Of a DNA stretch of 64,000 nt, positions 43,950 to 55,541 are shown in pieces. The notes under the pieces are model-generated. The model was given only the letters and a program-made list of their open reading frames with translations, made no database searches and was not told the DNA's origin. The stretch covers positions 61,340,911 to 61,404,910 of the forward strand of contig OY759266.1 of the NCBI GenBank assembly GCA_963662155.1, written 5' to 3'. Within the stretch, counting starts at the first letter, position 1; each line of letters begins with the position of its first letter. Source of the stretch: Lamellibrachia columna. Taxonomy: Eukaryota > Annelida > Polychaeta > Sabellida > Siboglinidae. The position numbers and the translations under genes were made by a program.

Positions 43950-46900
43950 GAACCACTGATATAGCAATATAAGCAACCACTGATGTAGCAATATAAGCAA
44001 CCACTGATGTAGCAATATAGGCAACCACTGATGTAGCAATATAAGCAACCACTGATGTAGCAATATAGGCAACCACTGATTTAGCAATATAAGCAACCAC
44101 TGATGTAGCAATATAAGCAACCACTGATATAGCAATATAAGCAACCACTGATGTATCAATATAAGCAACCACTGATGTATCAATATAAGCAACCACTGAT
44201 GTAGCAATATAAGCAACCACTGATGTAGCAATATAAGCAACCACTGATGTATCAATATAAGCAACCACTGATGTAGCAATATAAGCAACCACTGATGTAT
44301 CAATATAGGCAACCACTGATGTATCAATATAAGCAACCACTGATGTAGCAATATAAGCAACCATTGATGTAGCAATATAAGCAACCACTGATATAGCAAT
44401 ATAAGCAACCACTGATGTATCAATATAAGCAACCACTGATGTAGCAATATAGGCAACCACTGACGTAGCAATATAAGCAACCACTGATGTAGCAATATAA
44501 GCAACCACTGATGTAGCAATATAAGCAACCACTGATGTATCAATATAAGCAACCACTGATGTAGCAATATAGGCAACCACTGATGTAGCAATATAAGCAA
44601 CCACTGATGTAGCAATATAAGCAACCACTGATATAGCAATATAAGCAACCACTGATGTATCAATATGAGCAACCACTGATGTAGCAATATAGGCAACCAC
44701 TGATGTAGCAATATAGGCAACCACTGATGTATCAATATAAGCAACCACTGATGTAGCAATATAGGCAACCATTGATGTAGCAATATAAGCAACCACTGAT
44801 GTAGCAATATAAGCAACCACTGATGTAGCAATATAGGCAACCACTGATGTAGCAATATAGGCAACCACTGATGTAGCAATATAGGCAACCACTGATGTAG
44901 CAATATAAGCAACCACTGATGTAGCAATATAGGCAACCACTGATGTAGCAATATAGGCAACCACTGATGTAGCAATATAGGAAACCACTGATGTAGCAAT
45001 ATAGGCAACCACTGATGTAGCAATATAGGCAACCACTGATGTAGCAATATAGGCAACCACTGATGTAGCAATATAAGCAACCACTGATGTTACAATATAG
45101 GCAACCACTGATGTAGCAATATAAGCAACCACTGATGCAGCAATATAAGCAACCACTGATGCATCAATAGAAGCAACCACTGATGTAGCAATATAGGCAA
45201 CCACTGATGTAGCAATATAGGCAACCACTGATGTAGCAATATAAGCAACCACTTATGTAGCAATATAGGCAACCACTGATGTAGCAATATAGGCAACCAC
45301 TGATGTAGCAATATAGGCAACCACTGATGTATCAATATAGGCAACCACTGATGTAGCAATATAAGCAACCACTGATGTAGCAATATAGGCAACCACTGAT
45401 GTAGCAATATAGGCAACCACTGATGTATCAATATAGGCAGCCACTGATGTAGCAATATAAGCAACCATTGATGTAGCAATATAGGCAACCACTGATGTAG
45501 CAATATAGGCAACCACTGATGTATCAATATAGGCAGCCACTGATGTAGCAATATAAGCAACCACTTATGTAGCAATATAGGCAACCACTGATGTAGCAAT
45601 ATAGGCAACCACTGATGTAGCAATATAAGCAACCACTGATGTAGCAATATAAGCAACCACTGATGTATCAATATAGGCAACCACTGATGTAGCAATATAA
45701 GCAACCACTGATGTAGCAATATAAGCAACCACTGATATAGCAATATAAGCAACCACTGATGTAGCAATATAAGCAACCACTGATGTAGCAATATAAGCAA
45801 CCACTGATGTAGCAATATAAGCAACCACTTATGTAGCAATATAGGCAACCACTGATGTAGCAATATAGGCAACCACTGATGTAGCAATATAAGCAACCAC
45901 TGATGTAGCAATATAAGCAACCACTGATGTAGCAATATAGGCAACCACTGATGTAGCAATATAGGCAACCACTGACATAGCAATATAGGCAACCATTGAT
46001 GTAGCAATATAGGCAACCACTGATGTAGCAATATAAGCAACCACTGATGTAGCAATATAGGCAACCATTGATGTAGCAATATAAGCAACCACTGATGTAG
46101 CAATATAGGCAACCACTGATGTAGCAATATAGGCAACCACTGATGTAGCAATATAAGCAACCACTGATGTAGCAATATAAGCAACCACTGATGTATCAAT
46201 ATAAGCAACCACTGATGTAGCAATATAAGCAACCACTGATATAGCAATATAAGCAACCACTGATGTAGCAATATAGGCAACCACTGATGTAGCAATATAG
46301 GCAACCACTGATGTAGCAATATAGGCAACCACTGATGTAGCAATATAAGCAACCACTGATGTAGCAATATAAGCAACCACTGATGTAGCAATATAAGCAA
46401 CCACTGATGTAGCAATATAAGCAACCACTGATGTAGCAATATAAGCAACCACTGATGTAGCAATATAGGCAACCACTGATGTAGCAATATAGGCAACCAC
46501 TGATGTAGCAATATAAGCAACCACTGATGTAGCAATATAAGCAACCACTGATGTAGCAATATAAGCAACCACTGATGTAGCAATATAGGCAACCACTGAT
46601 GTATCAATATAAGCAACCACTGATGTAGCAATATAAGCAACCACTGATGTATCAATATAAGCAACCACTGATGTAGCAATATAGGCAACCACTGATGTAG
46701 CAATATAGGCAACCACTTATGTAGCAATATAAGCAACCACTGATGTAGCAATATAGGCAACCACTGATGTAGCAATATAGGCAACCACTGATGTATCAAT
46801 ATAGGCAACAACTGATGTAGCAATATAGGCAACCACTGATGTAGCAATATAAGCAACCACTGATGTAGCAATATAGGCAACCACTGATGTAGCAATATGG

Positions 46901-47219
46901 GCAACCACTGATGTAGCAATATAAGCAACCACTGAGGTAGCAATATAGGCAACCACTGATGTAGCAATATAGGCAACCACTGATGTAGCAATATAGGCAA
47001 CCACTGATGTAGCAATATAAGCAACCACTGATGTAGCAATATAAGCAACCACTGACGTAGCAATATAGGCAACCACTGACGTAGCAATATAGGCAACCAC
47101 TGACGTAGCAATATAGGCAACCAATGACGTAGCAATATAGGCAACCACTGATGTAGCAATATAGGCAACCACTGATGTAGCAATATAGGCAACCACTGAT
47201 GTAGCAATATAAGCAACCA
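43950..47219. repeat. 24-bp satellite, about 136 copies, inside an intron
   Basis: Unit GCAACCACTGATGTAGCAAT plus ATAA or ATAG. Two minus frames stay open for hundreds of codons (VVAYIATS and LILLHQWLP), a period-of-3 effect. Variants such as GATGTATCAAT, GATATAGCAAT, TTATGTAGC and GACGTAGC form local blocks; GACGTAGC clusters near 47050-47130. It lies wholly within the intron between the motif II and GDND exons of the phosphoesterase gene. Confidence 0.97.
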
Positions 47220-47433
47220 AGTCTGTCATACAGAAATATTAATTATGGATAAAAAATGCATATTATAATTTGTCCCCCAAAATGTTACCAATTTGTCAAA
47301 TGTTGCCTATCTGTCTGGTTCTGGGTCTAATATTGTTATATTCCCTAATAGCAATTTGAAAAAAAATCTACAGTATCTTAAATTTCCTGTAAACATCACC
47401 CAGTTGGTGAACTGTTGGTCTCTGTGTGTCCAG

Positions 47434-47568
47434 CACGTCTACCTGCCGGGGGACAACGATGTGGGTGGTGAGGACACGGACGAGAGAACTGAATTCAAAG
47501 TGAATCGATTCAAGGACTACTTTGGAAATGACAAACTTGTCAAAACAAAGTTCATTGACATCTTTGCA
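47434..47568 (+). CDS. Metallophosphoesterase, exon with GDND motif III
   Basis: Acceptor GTGTCCAG (47433), donor GCA|GTAAGT (47569), phase 0 at both ends, 45 codons. It encodes HVYLPGDNDVGGEDTDERTE then NRFKDYFGNDKLVKTK. GDND takes the place of GNH[DE] of canonical calcineurin-like enzymes, so the usual catalytic His is replaced by Asp. The following GGE..E.R..RF..YFG pattern is consistent with the Cdc1/MPPE1 family. Joined to the previous exon it reads SHVK|HVYLPGDND without a gap. Confidence 0.93.
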
Positions 47569-48564
47569 GTAAGTACTGTTAATGACTATGTAAAATGGCA
47601 ATTATTTTATACAGAAGTAGTACAGTAGTATTGCATGTACACAGACTAATGGCATTTATTCTTCACATTGGTCTCTTGCGGGTGGGGGTCAAATCACTTA
47701 ATTTGTTCCGCCTTCTCGATTAGATGTCTCCATCTGTCTTTAAACTAATTGCTTTTCTATCCTAGTTTATTTCAGTAATGTAGTTTTTCTTTTAATTATT
47801 TAAATTTTATACAGTGTTGTGGTGCAGGACGACTCTTACCCAAGTAATTCAGTGGCAGGCCGTACCCAGACTATTCATAACCAAGATGATCCATACTCAA
47901 AACAATTTGTACCCAAGAAGATTCAAGATAAACAAACAAAAAAGTAATGTGAATAAAGTTTGTATTCGTGTGTGCGTGCGTGCATTCGTGTGTGTGTGCG
48001 TGCGTTTGTAGGTGCCCACGCACACGTGTGTGTTTGTAGGTGCCCGCACAAACGTGTGTGTTTGTAGGTGCCCGCACACACGTGTGTGTTTGTAGGTACC
48101 CGCACACACGTGTGTGTTTGTAGGTGCCCGCACAAACGTGTGTGTTTGTAGGTGCCCGCACACACGTGTGTGTTTGTAGGTACCCGCACACACGTGTGTG
48201 TTTGTAGGTGCCCGCACAAACGTGTGTAATTGTCATTCATTACTGGCAATGTGAGGCGTTATTTTTGTCAGGATGTCTCGCAGACCCCGAATTGTCACAT
48301 CACAAGAATAAACATGTTTAATTTGACTACACTCCCAATCTCATTAGTGACTGTGTGGTTCAATGATTATGGTGATTGTTGCTATTTGTTATGGTCCTAC
48401 CTTAACCACCACCATTGTGCAATCTGGGAACAAATGATGTCGGGTAAGAATCATCTTTGTAAGACTTGTCTTCGGTACATACCTTCTGGGGTACGTGTCT
48501 TTGGTACTAATCCAAGTGCATCTTACAATGCTGCTTTCTACTAATTCTACTTATGTTTTAACAG
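47569..48564. repeat. Intron with 28-bp GT-rich minisatellite (47965-48230)
   Basis: About eight copies of TGTGTGTTTGTAGGTGCCCG plus CACAAACG or CACACACG. The period is not divisible by 3, so each minus frame repeats all three readings (THTCVRAPTN and so on); these are not genes. The rest of the intron is unremarkable. Confidence 0.9.
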
Positions 48565-48705
48565 TTCAACTACAATGTTGGAGATGCCGTGGATGCCAAG
48601 ATGGCCGCCCACTTGAAGAATCTAAATGCTGTCTCTACTGCCCCATTCCGTATCATTCTCAACCACATAAACTTTCTGAAGAACACAAGACCTGAATTCC
48701 ATCAA
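48565..48705 (+). CDS. Metallophosphoesterase, exon with His motif IV
   Basis: Acceptor TTTTAACAG (48564), donor CAA|GTACGT (48706), 47 codons, phase 0 at both ends. It encodes FNYNVGDAVDAKMAAHLKNL, then APFRIILNHINFLKNTRPEF. The His in ILNHINFL fits the isolated metal-binding His (motif IV) of the fold, preceded by the usual beta strand. No stop or frame break. Confidence 0.88.
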
Positions 48706-49439
48706 GTACGTGTCCAGCTATGTTTATTTGTCAGTGCATCAATTAACATCCATGTCTCGTGTTGAGTTCTCAATCTTCCGATTGGATAACTGGGTAATTT
48801 GGTAACTCAATTCATCTCCAGACTAGAACGCACGTAATTATTCGAGTGAAGTGACTGTGTCAAAAGACTACTTCCAAAGAATTGTTTTAGTCATTTCATG
48901 TGTCCGTCTCAAATGCATCTCTTTCTCTCATTCACTGTCTCGTTATATTCACTAGGAACCAAATTATTATTATTGATGTTGACATTGTGCGACTTGTGCA
49001 TGTCTTTACTTTAAACGATGCTAATAACTTGTCATTACCAACACCAGACACGATCACATGGTCAACAAAGGACATGCCATATATCACCCGTGGTGGTCGA
49101 TATGTTGTGAAACCAGCTCAGATGGGCTTGTGACAGTGAACAGCTGGAATGAACACTTCACTGTCTTGTTAGAGATAGTATAAAGTTAATTACTCTACAC
49201 TTTGAGTTTAACTTAAATGGACACTGTAGAGTCTTGATAACGATTACTTTGCAGTGAAGAAGAAACATGGAACAAATAGAAACACGGACATTGTGTAAAC
49301 AAATAGAAACACGGGACATTGTGTAAACAAATAGAAACACAGACATTGTGTAAACAAATAGAAACACGGTAACTAGAAATTATGTTAAGATATAGAGGGA
49401 GATGTCATATTAGTTGATATTGCTATGGGCAAGCTGAGC
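48706..49439. other. Intron sequence with short 28-30-bp repeats
   Basis: Four units of AACAAATAGAAACACGGACA then TTGTGTAA lie at about 49265-49370; otherwise nothing is recognised. The plus frame at 48900-49133 is not supported by any motif. Confidence 0.6.
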
Positions 49440-49850
49440 CATAATGGATGTCATGACTCGAGGTGTATTAAGTGAATCAATGAATCCAAAACTGAGTCTG
49501 CCCCTCCGATTGGAGGAGATTGACCGAATTCATCAAGTCGGACCCAGGGACAAGCCATCAAGTCGGACCCAGGGACAAGCCATCAAGACCAGTGCTTGTA
49601 AAATTTGCAACATACGCGAGCCGTAGGCGAATCTACAAAGCCAGGGTAGGGTTAAATCCCAACCCACGTAGACCGCGATTGGATGAGAGACCAGGGCCAG
49701 ACTGCTCTACAACTGCCGGGTCGCAAAAAGGAAGAAGTTGATAAATGACTGTTGGTCGTCAGATGGGACCATCCTCATAAAGAACATTGCGAACAAAGTA
49801 ATCGTTATCAAGACTCTTAAAGAATTGAATGACAATGCCAAATAAGGCAT
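49440..49850 (+). pseudogene. LINE ORF1 relic (RRM/C-terminal domain) in the intron
   Basis: Contains LPLRLEEIDRIHQVGP, then RPVLVKFATYASRRRIYKAR and, in another frame, TTARLLYNCRVAKRKK-like residues followed by LINDCWSSDGTILIKN. These follow the order EIDR.HRVG, RPI.VKF..Y..R..VY.A, ELL...R..KK and W..DG.I..K known from L1/Tx1-like ORF1 proteins. A 24-bp direct duplication (CAAGTCGGACCCAGGGACAA) near 49535-49585 disrupts it. No ORF2 of the same type follows. Confidence 0.65.
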
Positions 49851-49928
49851 CATAGACTTACATACCCAGTTTCAGTGCTCCGTACCTGTATACACCAAAC
49901 TATGATTGTATACAGCAAATTCGCTAAA

Positions 49929-50142
49929 TGCTATGATATAGTGCTATGATATAGTGCTATGATATAGTGCTATGATATAGTGCTATGATATAGTGCTATG
50001 ATATAGTGCTATGATATAGTGCTATGATATAGTGCTATGATATAGTGCTATGATATAGTGCTATGATATAGTGCTATGATATAGTGCTATGATATAGTGC
50101 TATGATATAGTGCTATGATATAGTGCTATGATATAGTGCTAT
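49929..50142. repeat. 13-bp tandem repeat
   Basis: About 16.5 perfect or near-perfect copies of TGCTATGATATAG, ending 85 bp before the LINE D ATG. It is very homogeneous. It may be LINE D's own 5' UTR or a neighbouring microsatellite. Confidence 0.96.
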
Positions 50143-50154
50143 GTTCTTGTAATT

Positions 50155-53100
50155 GTAAATGTTTTTCTTTTTCTTTCCACTGTGTTTACATGAATTCAAT
50201 TTACATGTTTATTCAAACATATTTTAATGACGCCAAAACAGTGTTGTATATGTAAAAAATATGTTAATAAGCATACTTCCTTAACCTGTATCATTTGTTC
50301 TTGTGTATATCATACTAAATGTTTACCTTATTTGCAAATTAATGATGTGAAACTAATTACCAACTGGCACTGCATTAAATGCATTTCGTTTATTCTGCCA
50401 TTTAATCATTTCAAAAATGACTATGATTTCCTCAATGCCATCTCTGATGATTGGTTTGATGCTACGAATATATCATTTTGTGATTTACAAAATAAGCTAC
50501 TTAATCCTTTTGATTTGAATAATAATAGCCACAGTTTGCCTATGTACAATAATGATCCGGATTTGCAATATTTTAATAACGTTTACTCAGCCGTACAAAA
50601 TAACTGTGACTACTTTGTTGAAGACACTTTTATTAACAAATGTTCTCAACTGTCAACAATGAACAAAATGTTTTCTTTACTATACATTAATATTTGAAGT
50701 ATTAGCAAACATCTACATGAATTAGATCAGTATCTCCATGTACTAAATCATAATTTTTCGGTTATTGGTATAAGCGAAACATGGTGTCAAGACTACAATG
50801 TCAACAGTTGTGATTTACCAGGATACAAAGCAGAACATATTTATAGGTACACTAAAGTTGGTGGTGGTGTTGCCCTCTACATTAAAGACAATATTGCATA
50901 CCACACTAGATTAGACATTACTAAATTAAATGATTACATAGAATGTCAGTTTATAGAGATTCATAAAGATAGTAATTCATATGGTAAAGATATTATAGTT
51001 GGTGTCATATACAGACCGCCAAACAATGATATAAACAAATGTATTGATGAAATGTCTAATATACTTGATATTCTTAACAATGAAAACAAATTATGTTACA
51101 TTATGGGTGACTTTAACATTAATCTGTTTAACCATGAAGTACATGTACCAACATGTAATTTTTTAAACTTGATGTTCTTACACTCTTATATTCCATTAAT
51201 AAATAAACCAACAAGGGTAACTAATCAATCGGCAACATTAATTGATAACATTTTTACAAATAATCATAGAAACATGCTCCAGGGCATTATGTATACAGAT
51301 ATATCTGACCACTTCCCAATATTTCTCATTGATAATAACTGCAAATTAACCAACAATCTTAAATACACAACAAACATAAACTTTTCCCAGGCAAACATAG
51401 ATACATTTTATAATAACATGCAAAATCTTGACTGGGATATTATGACATACACAAATAATTGTCAAACAGCCTACTCAGTATTTTATAAGTCATTACTGCG
51501 AGAATACAATGACTGCTTTCCGATAAAACAATCAAGCTTAACTACAAGAATAGGAAACCATGGCTAACATATGGGCTAAAAAACTCAATAAAAGAGAAGA
51601 ATAGACTATATGTTAAATATATGAGACAAAACACAAGATATAACGAAACTAAATATAAAGAATACCAAAGTAAGTTGAATGGCTTACTAAGGAAATCTGA
51701 ACGTGAACATTACGCAACTCTCTTTGAAGAAAATAAGCATAACCTTAAAAAGTCTTGGTCCGTTTTAAAAGAAATAATAAACAAGAAACATGAACGTATA
51801 ACGCAGACAAAATTCATCGTCAACAAAGTAGTAACATCAGACAAAAAACAAATAAGCGAATGTTTTAATAAGTTCTATACAAATGTTGGGTTTGGCCTAG
51901 CAGAAAACATTCCACAGAACCAAACAGACCCTATGTCATACATAAAAAACAGCAATACTAAAACTATATATCTTGAACCGGTAACTGAAAATGAGGTATC
52001 AGCAATAGTAAACTCTCTCAAAATATCTAGTCCTGGGTGGGATGATATTTCCAGTAAAGTAATTAAAAAAACATATAAAAGCTTTATTAAACCATTAACA
52101 TATTTATATAATCTCTCTATAAATACTGGAATATTCCCAGATGAGTTAAAAATAGCTAAGGTAATACCTATCTACAAATCTAAGGAAAAAACAATATTTT
52201 CTAACTACCGACCAATTTCAATATTACCAACTTTCTCTAAAATATTGGAAAGACTAATGTATAACAGGCTGATAAATTTTATTAATAAGTATAACATTCT
52301 GTACAAATATCAGTTTGGTTTTCGAAAAAATCACTCCACTAGCATGGCACTAATGACCATTGTAGACAAAATATCAGAAGCACTACAAAACAAACAATTT
52401 GTGCTAGGGGTGTTCTTAGATTTATCTAAAGCATTTGATACTGTTGACCATGAGATACTGTATCAAAAACTCCAATATTATGGTATACGTGGCTTAGCCA
52501 ATGACTGGATTAAAAGTTATTTATCTAATAGAAGTCAATATGTGTATTACAATAACACTAGCTCAACTAAACTCTCTATTACTTGTGGAGTGCCTCAAGG
52601 TTCCATACTGGGGCCATTGCTGTTTCTATTATATATCAGTGATATTGCTAATGTCTCAGATATTCTTTTCTCCTTATTATTTGCCGATGACACTAGTGTA
52701 TTTATACAGGGTGATCAATTGGATGATATAGCTAACAAAATGAATATTGAACTAAAAAACTTGTAGCCTGGTTAAATGCTAACAAATTATCTCTAAACAT
52801 TGATAAGACCCAATACATGATATTTAGAACTTCTAACAAAAAACTTATCAAACCGACAAAACTTGAAATTAATGATAATGCTATTAAATAAGTATCTTCT
52901 ACAACATTTCTTGGCGTTACTATTGATAACAAACTTAATTGGGCTGAACATATTAACAAAGTTAAATGTAAAATCTCTAAAGGGGTAGGCATTATCAACA
53001 AAGCCAAAAGATTTTTAACTAGACCATGCCTGGTCACCTTATATAACTCGTTTCTATTCCCTCATTTGACATATTGTATTGAAGTGTGGGGTGGTGCATT

Positions 53101-53735
53101 TGACTCATATTGTTCAAGTATTATAAAGGTTCAAAAGAAAGCGGTGAGAATGCTCGTGTCAGCTAATATATCAACTCATACAAAACCTATCTTTAAACTA
53201 CTAAACATCTTAACGTTTAGACAACTATATGTCTACTCAATACAAATGTTTATGTATAAATACAACACTGGTCTTCTACTAAAAATTTTTGGTAATATGT
53301 TTAAACTTAATCAAGATGTTCATAGCTACAATACAAGACAATCTACACAAATACACATATCCATGGCAACTTTAGAAATAAGACTTCGTTCTGTAAGAAC
53401 TAAGGGTGCTATAATTTGGAATTATTTTAACACAAGACTCAACTTTACTTCTTATTCAATAATAAACTACAAATGTATACTTAAGCAATTCATATTACAT
53501 AATGATGTCAATATATAACATGTATCACAATCACAATTTGTTCCTTTTCTACACCTGCACGCTAAATTTGTGTTTAATACTATGATATATGTATTGAAAT
53601 ATATACTAGGGAGTATAACATTGTATAATGTTCTTCCCCTATTGTTCTCTTTACATTATCATATAGGGTTTACCTTGGTTTGATTTGTATATATTGTAAA
53701 GAGTTACAATAAATTTGATTTGATTTGAAGTGAAT
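50155..53735 (+). mobile_element. LINE family D (PHD-endonuclease-RT), nearly complete, in intron
   Basis: About 3.5 kb on the same strand as the host gene, in the intron between the motif IV and GDTH exons. It has one continuous coding region with an N-terminal PHD finger, endonuclease and RT, and ends in a pentanucleotide tail (AATTTGATTTGATTTGA) with no poly(A). Only about four disabling changes are visible, so insertion was relatively recent. Its coding sequence differs clearly from families A, B, C and E. Confidence 0.9.
50227..53518 (+). pseudogene. LINE D polyprotein: PHD finger, endonuclease, reverse transcriptase
   Basis: ATG at 50227. Residues 6-55 form a C4HC3 PHD finger: CCICKKY, LTCIICSCVYHTKCLPY, WHCIKC. 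At about 50696 a TGA interrupts NI*SISKHLHEL, where the endonuclease consensus N-I-R-S has Arg, so CGA to TGA is likely. Endonuclease: VIGISETWCQD, GGGVALYIKDN, GVIYRPPNND, YIMGDFNINLF, ATLIDNIF, SDHFPIFL. A one-base frame change falls near 51540-51560 (RKPWLTYGLKNSI in the new frame). RT: NYRPISILPTFSKILERLMY, FLDLSKAFDTVDH, GVPQGSILGPLLF, LFADDTSVF (intact). A further frame change in an A run near 52757 and a TAA near 52891 precede FLGVTIDNKLNW, YCIEVWGG and the end at 53518. As its ancestor would encode one fused protein, PHD and catalytic domains were probably linked. Confidence 0.9.
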
Positions 53736-53921
53736 CTTTCCAAAATAGCAGATGAATCGAACTGAGTCTCGAACAAACTCAAGTCGAGTTGAGTCCCTTG
53801 AAACTGGGACTTAGCTAATACTGTTTACAAGACTAATTGTCCAGTAGTCGACTTTGATACATCCACACCCCAATATCGTGTCTCAGTTTGCATCTTTATC
53901 TTGCGCATCTTTATCTTGCAG

Positions 53922-53972
53922 CTCATCGTGTCCACCAACGCCAGCCTGGTGATGTCAGGCGACACACACAAG
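53922..53972 (+). CDS. Metallophosphoesterase, mini-exon with GDTH motif V
   Basis: A 17-codon exon: acceptor CTTGCAG (53921), donor AAG|GTCAGT (53973), phase 0 at both ends. It encodes LIVSTNASLVMSGDTHK. SGDTH corresponds to the G-H-x-H motif V (SGHTH in mammalian MPPE1), with Asp in place of the first His. It would be missed by length-based gene finders; the motif and exact splice sites support it. Confidence 0.88.
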
Positions 53973-54008
53973 GTCAGTTAGTCAGCTACTTTTATGATAT
54001 GTTTAAAG

Positions 54009-54083
54009 AAAAGGTAAAGGTACGTTCTTATATAGCGCTGTATCCGGTCCATAGGACTGCTCAAAGCACTTTACACTTCACTT
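54009..54083 (-). mobile_element. SINE 3' fragment, inverted
   Basis: GTAAAGGTACGTTCTTATAT, AGCGCTGTATCCGGTCCATA and GGACTGCTCAAAGCACTTTA are the reverse complement of the SINE end at about 39130-39213. Only the last 75 bp or so remain. It directly adjoins the 61-bp minisatellite. Confidence 0.85.
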
Positions 54084-54089
54084 GCTTTT

Positions 54090-54560
54090 ACTTGCTACCT
54101 GTAGAGTCAAGTCCACTGAACGAACCTCGTAGACCAGGGGTGATATGTCTACTTATTACCCGTAGAGTCAAGTCCACTGAATGAACCTCAGACCAGTGGT
54201 GATCTCTTTACTTGTTACCCGTAGAGTCAAGTCCACTGAACGAACCTCGTAGACCAGTGGTGATCTGTTTACTTGTAACCCTGTAGAGTCAAGTCCACTG
54301 AACAAACCTCGTAGACCAGTGGTGATCTGTTTACTTATAACCCTGTAGAGTCAAGTCCACTGAACGAACCTCGTAGACCAGTGGTGATCTGTTTACTTGT
54401 AACCCTGTAGAGTCAAGTCCACTGAATAAACCTTGTAGACTAGGGTGATCTGTTTACATGTAACCCGTAGAGTCAAGTCCACTGAACGAACCTCGTAGAC
54501 CAGTGGTGATTTGTTTACTTGTAACCCGTAGAGTCAAGTCCACTGAAGGAAAGGTTGTAG
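54090..54560. repeat. 61-bp minisatellite next to the SINE fragment
   Basis: About 7.5 copies of a 61-62-bp unit (GTAGAGTCAAGTCCACTGAA, CGAACCTCGTAGACCAGTGG, TGATCTGTTTACTTGTAACC). Intronic. Confidence 0.93.
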
Positions 54561-54612
54561 ACAAGGGGTTGTAGACAAGGGGTGATATGTTCCACCCATA
54601 CAAATGTGAACT

Positions 54613-54613
<1 letters not shown>

Positions 54614-54692
<79 letters not shown>

Positions 54693-54698
54693 TATATT
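54614..54698. repeat. TA microsatellite
   Basis: About 40 TA dinucleotides in the intron before the penultimate exon. Further on, three CTTACCTTAT-type units (54808-54838) resemble the tail motif of LINE C. Confidence 0.97.
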
Positions 54699-54922
54699 TG
54701 AAATTGAGCCCTCACCAGACGCGTCAACTGAGACATATTTGCAGATGGGATAGAGTGGGGAAGTTAGTACACTGACAACAAATACCAGCTTAAAATTACA
54801 AACAGTCATGCTTACCTTATCTTACCTTATCTTACCTATGCATTACAACTAATTTTAATAATTGTTTCACTGAATTTAATTAAACCTTGCATTGTTTTTT
54901 CGATCTATTATTTATGTTCCAG

Positions 54923-55121
54923 GCAAAGATGTACATATGCAGAAACTGTCGCAACCCAGACAAATCCAATTTCATTTGGGAAGGTGACAGAGTTGTGATG
55001 AAAAGCGATGTGACATATACCATCAATCTGCATGATTCCCGCTTGCTGCATGAAATAGTCGTGCCGACATGTAGCTACAGAATGGGGGTGTCAAACATGG
55101 GCTACGGCGCCGCTGTCATAG
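54923..55121 (+). CDS. Metallophosphoesterase, exon after the catalytic core
   Basis: Acceptor TGTTCCAG (54922), donor ATAG|GTGGGT (55122), ending in phase 1. It encodes AKMYICRNCRNPDKSNFIWE, VTYTINLHDSRLLHEIVVPT and CSYRMGVSNMGYGAAVI. VPT.SYRM...NMGYGAA parallels the VPS.SWR....P.F.MG strand of mammalian MPPE1 after the active site. A CRNC pair could be a disulfide. Confidence 0.9.
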
Positions 55122-55347
55122 GTGGGTGTCTTACAGTGGGTCACACCTGAGGGACAGCCAACAATCCCCAGATTCACATAATAAAAGTCACAATGATAAG
55201 TTTGGTATTAAACCGTAATATTTATATTCTTCATATACCATCAAAGAAGTTTTGGAGTGTTGTTATAAACTTATTATATTGTGATTAATTTACTGAGATT
55301 TCATGAGATATTTGGTGAGGTATTATGTCGTACCTGTTGTGTTGCAG

Positions 55348-55541
55348 ACAGAAGCGGTGAGATGCACTATGTGGTGTTGTCGTCTCCGTCACGTTATCTC
55401 CAACTCTCGGCCTACGGGACACTTGTCATCTTGTTGCTGTTACTGGCTTTGGTCAAATTGTGTGTATTTCAACTGCGCCGAGTCAGACGTCGAATGCTAT
55501 CCATAGCACAAAATAACAGTAGAATACTAAAGATACTATAA
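55348..55541 (+). CDS. Metallophosphoesterase, terminal exon with membrane anchor
   Basis: Acceptor GTTGCAG (55347); the first two bases complete GAC (Asp) with the G of the previous exon. It encodes RSGEMHYVVLSSPSRYLQL, a hydrophobic segment LVILLLLLALVKLCVF, then basic RRVRRRM and a short tail to TAA (55539-55541). The order (lumenal domain, single membrane span, short basic cytosolic tail) matches MPPE1/PGAP5. A proper dilysine ER signal is not evident at the end (SRILKIL). Confidence 0.9.

Noticed and set aside
43827..47229. Minus frames of 417, 446 and 708 codons (LILLHQWLP and VVAYIATS)
   Set aside because: Overlapping frames of a 24-bp satellite in an intron; the period divisible by 3 explains their length.
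47871..48249. Three overlapping minus frames rich in THTCVRAPTN
   Set aside because: Same 28-bp GT-rich minisatellite read in three phases.
48900..49133. 77-codon intronic frame
   Set aside because: No motif, no flanking splice signals of quality, and it lies between two confirmed exons whose phases already match.
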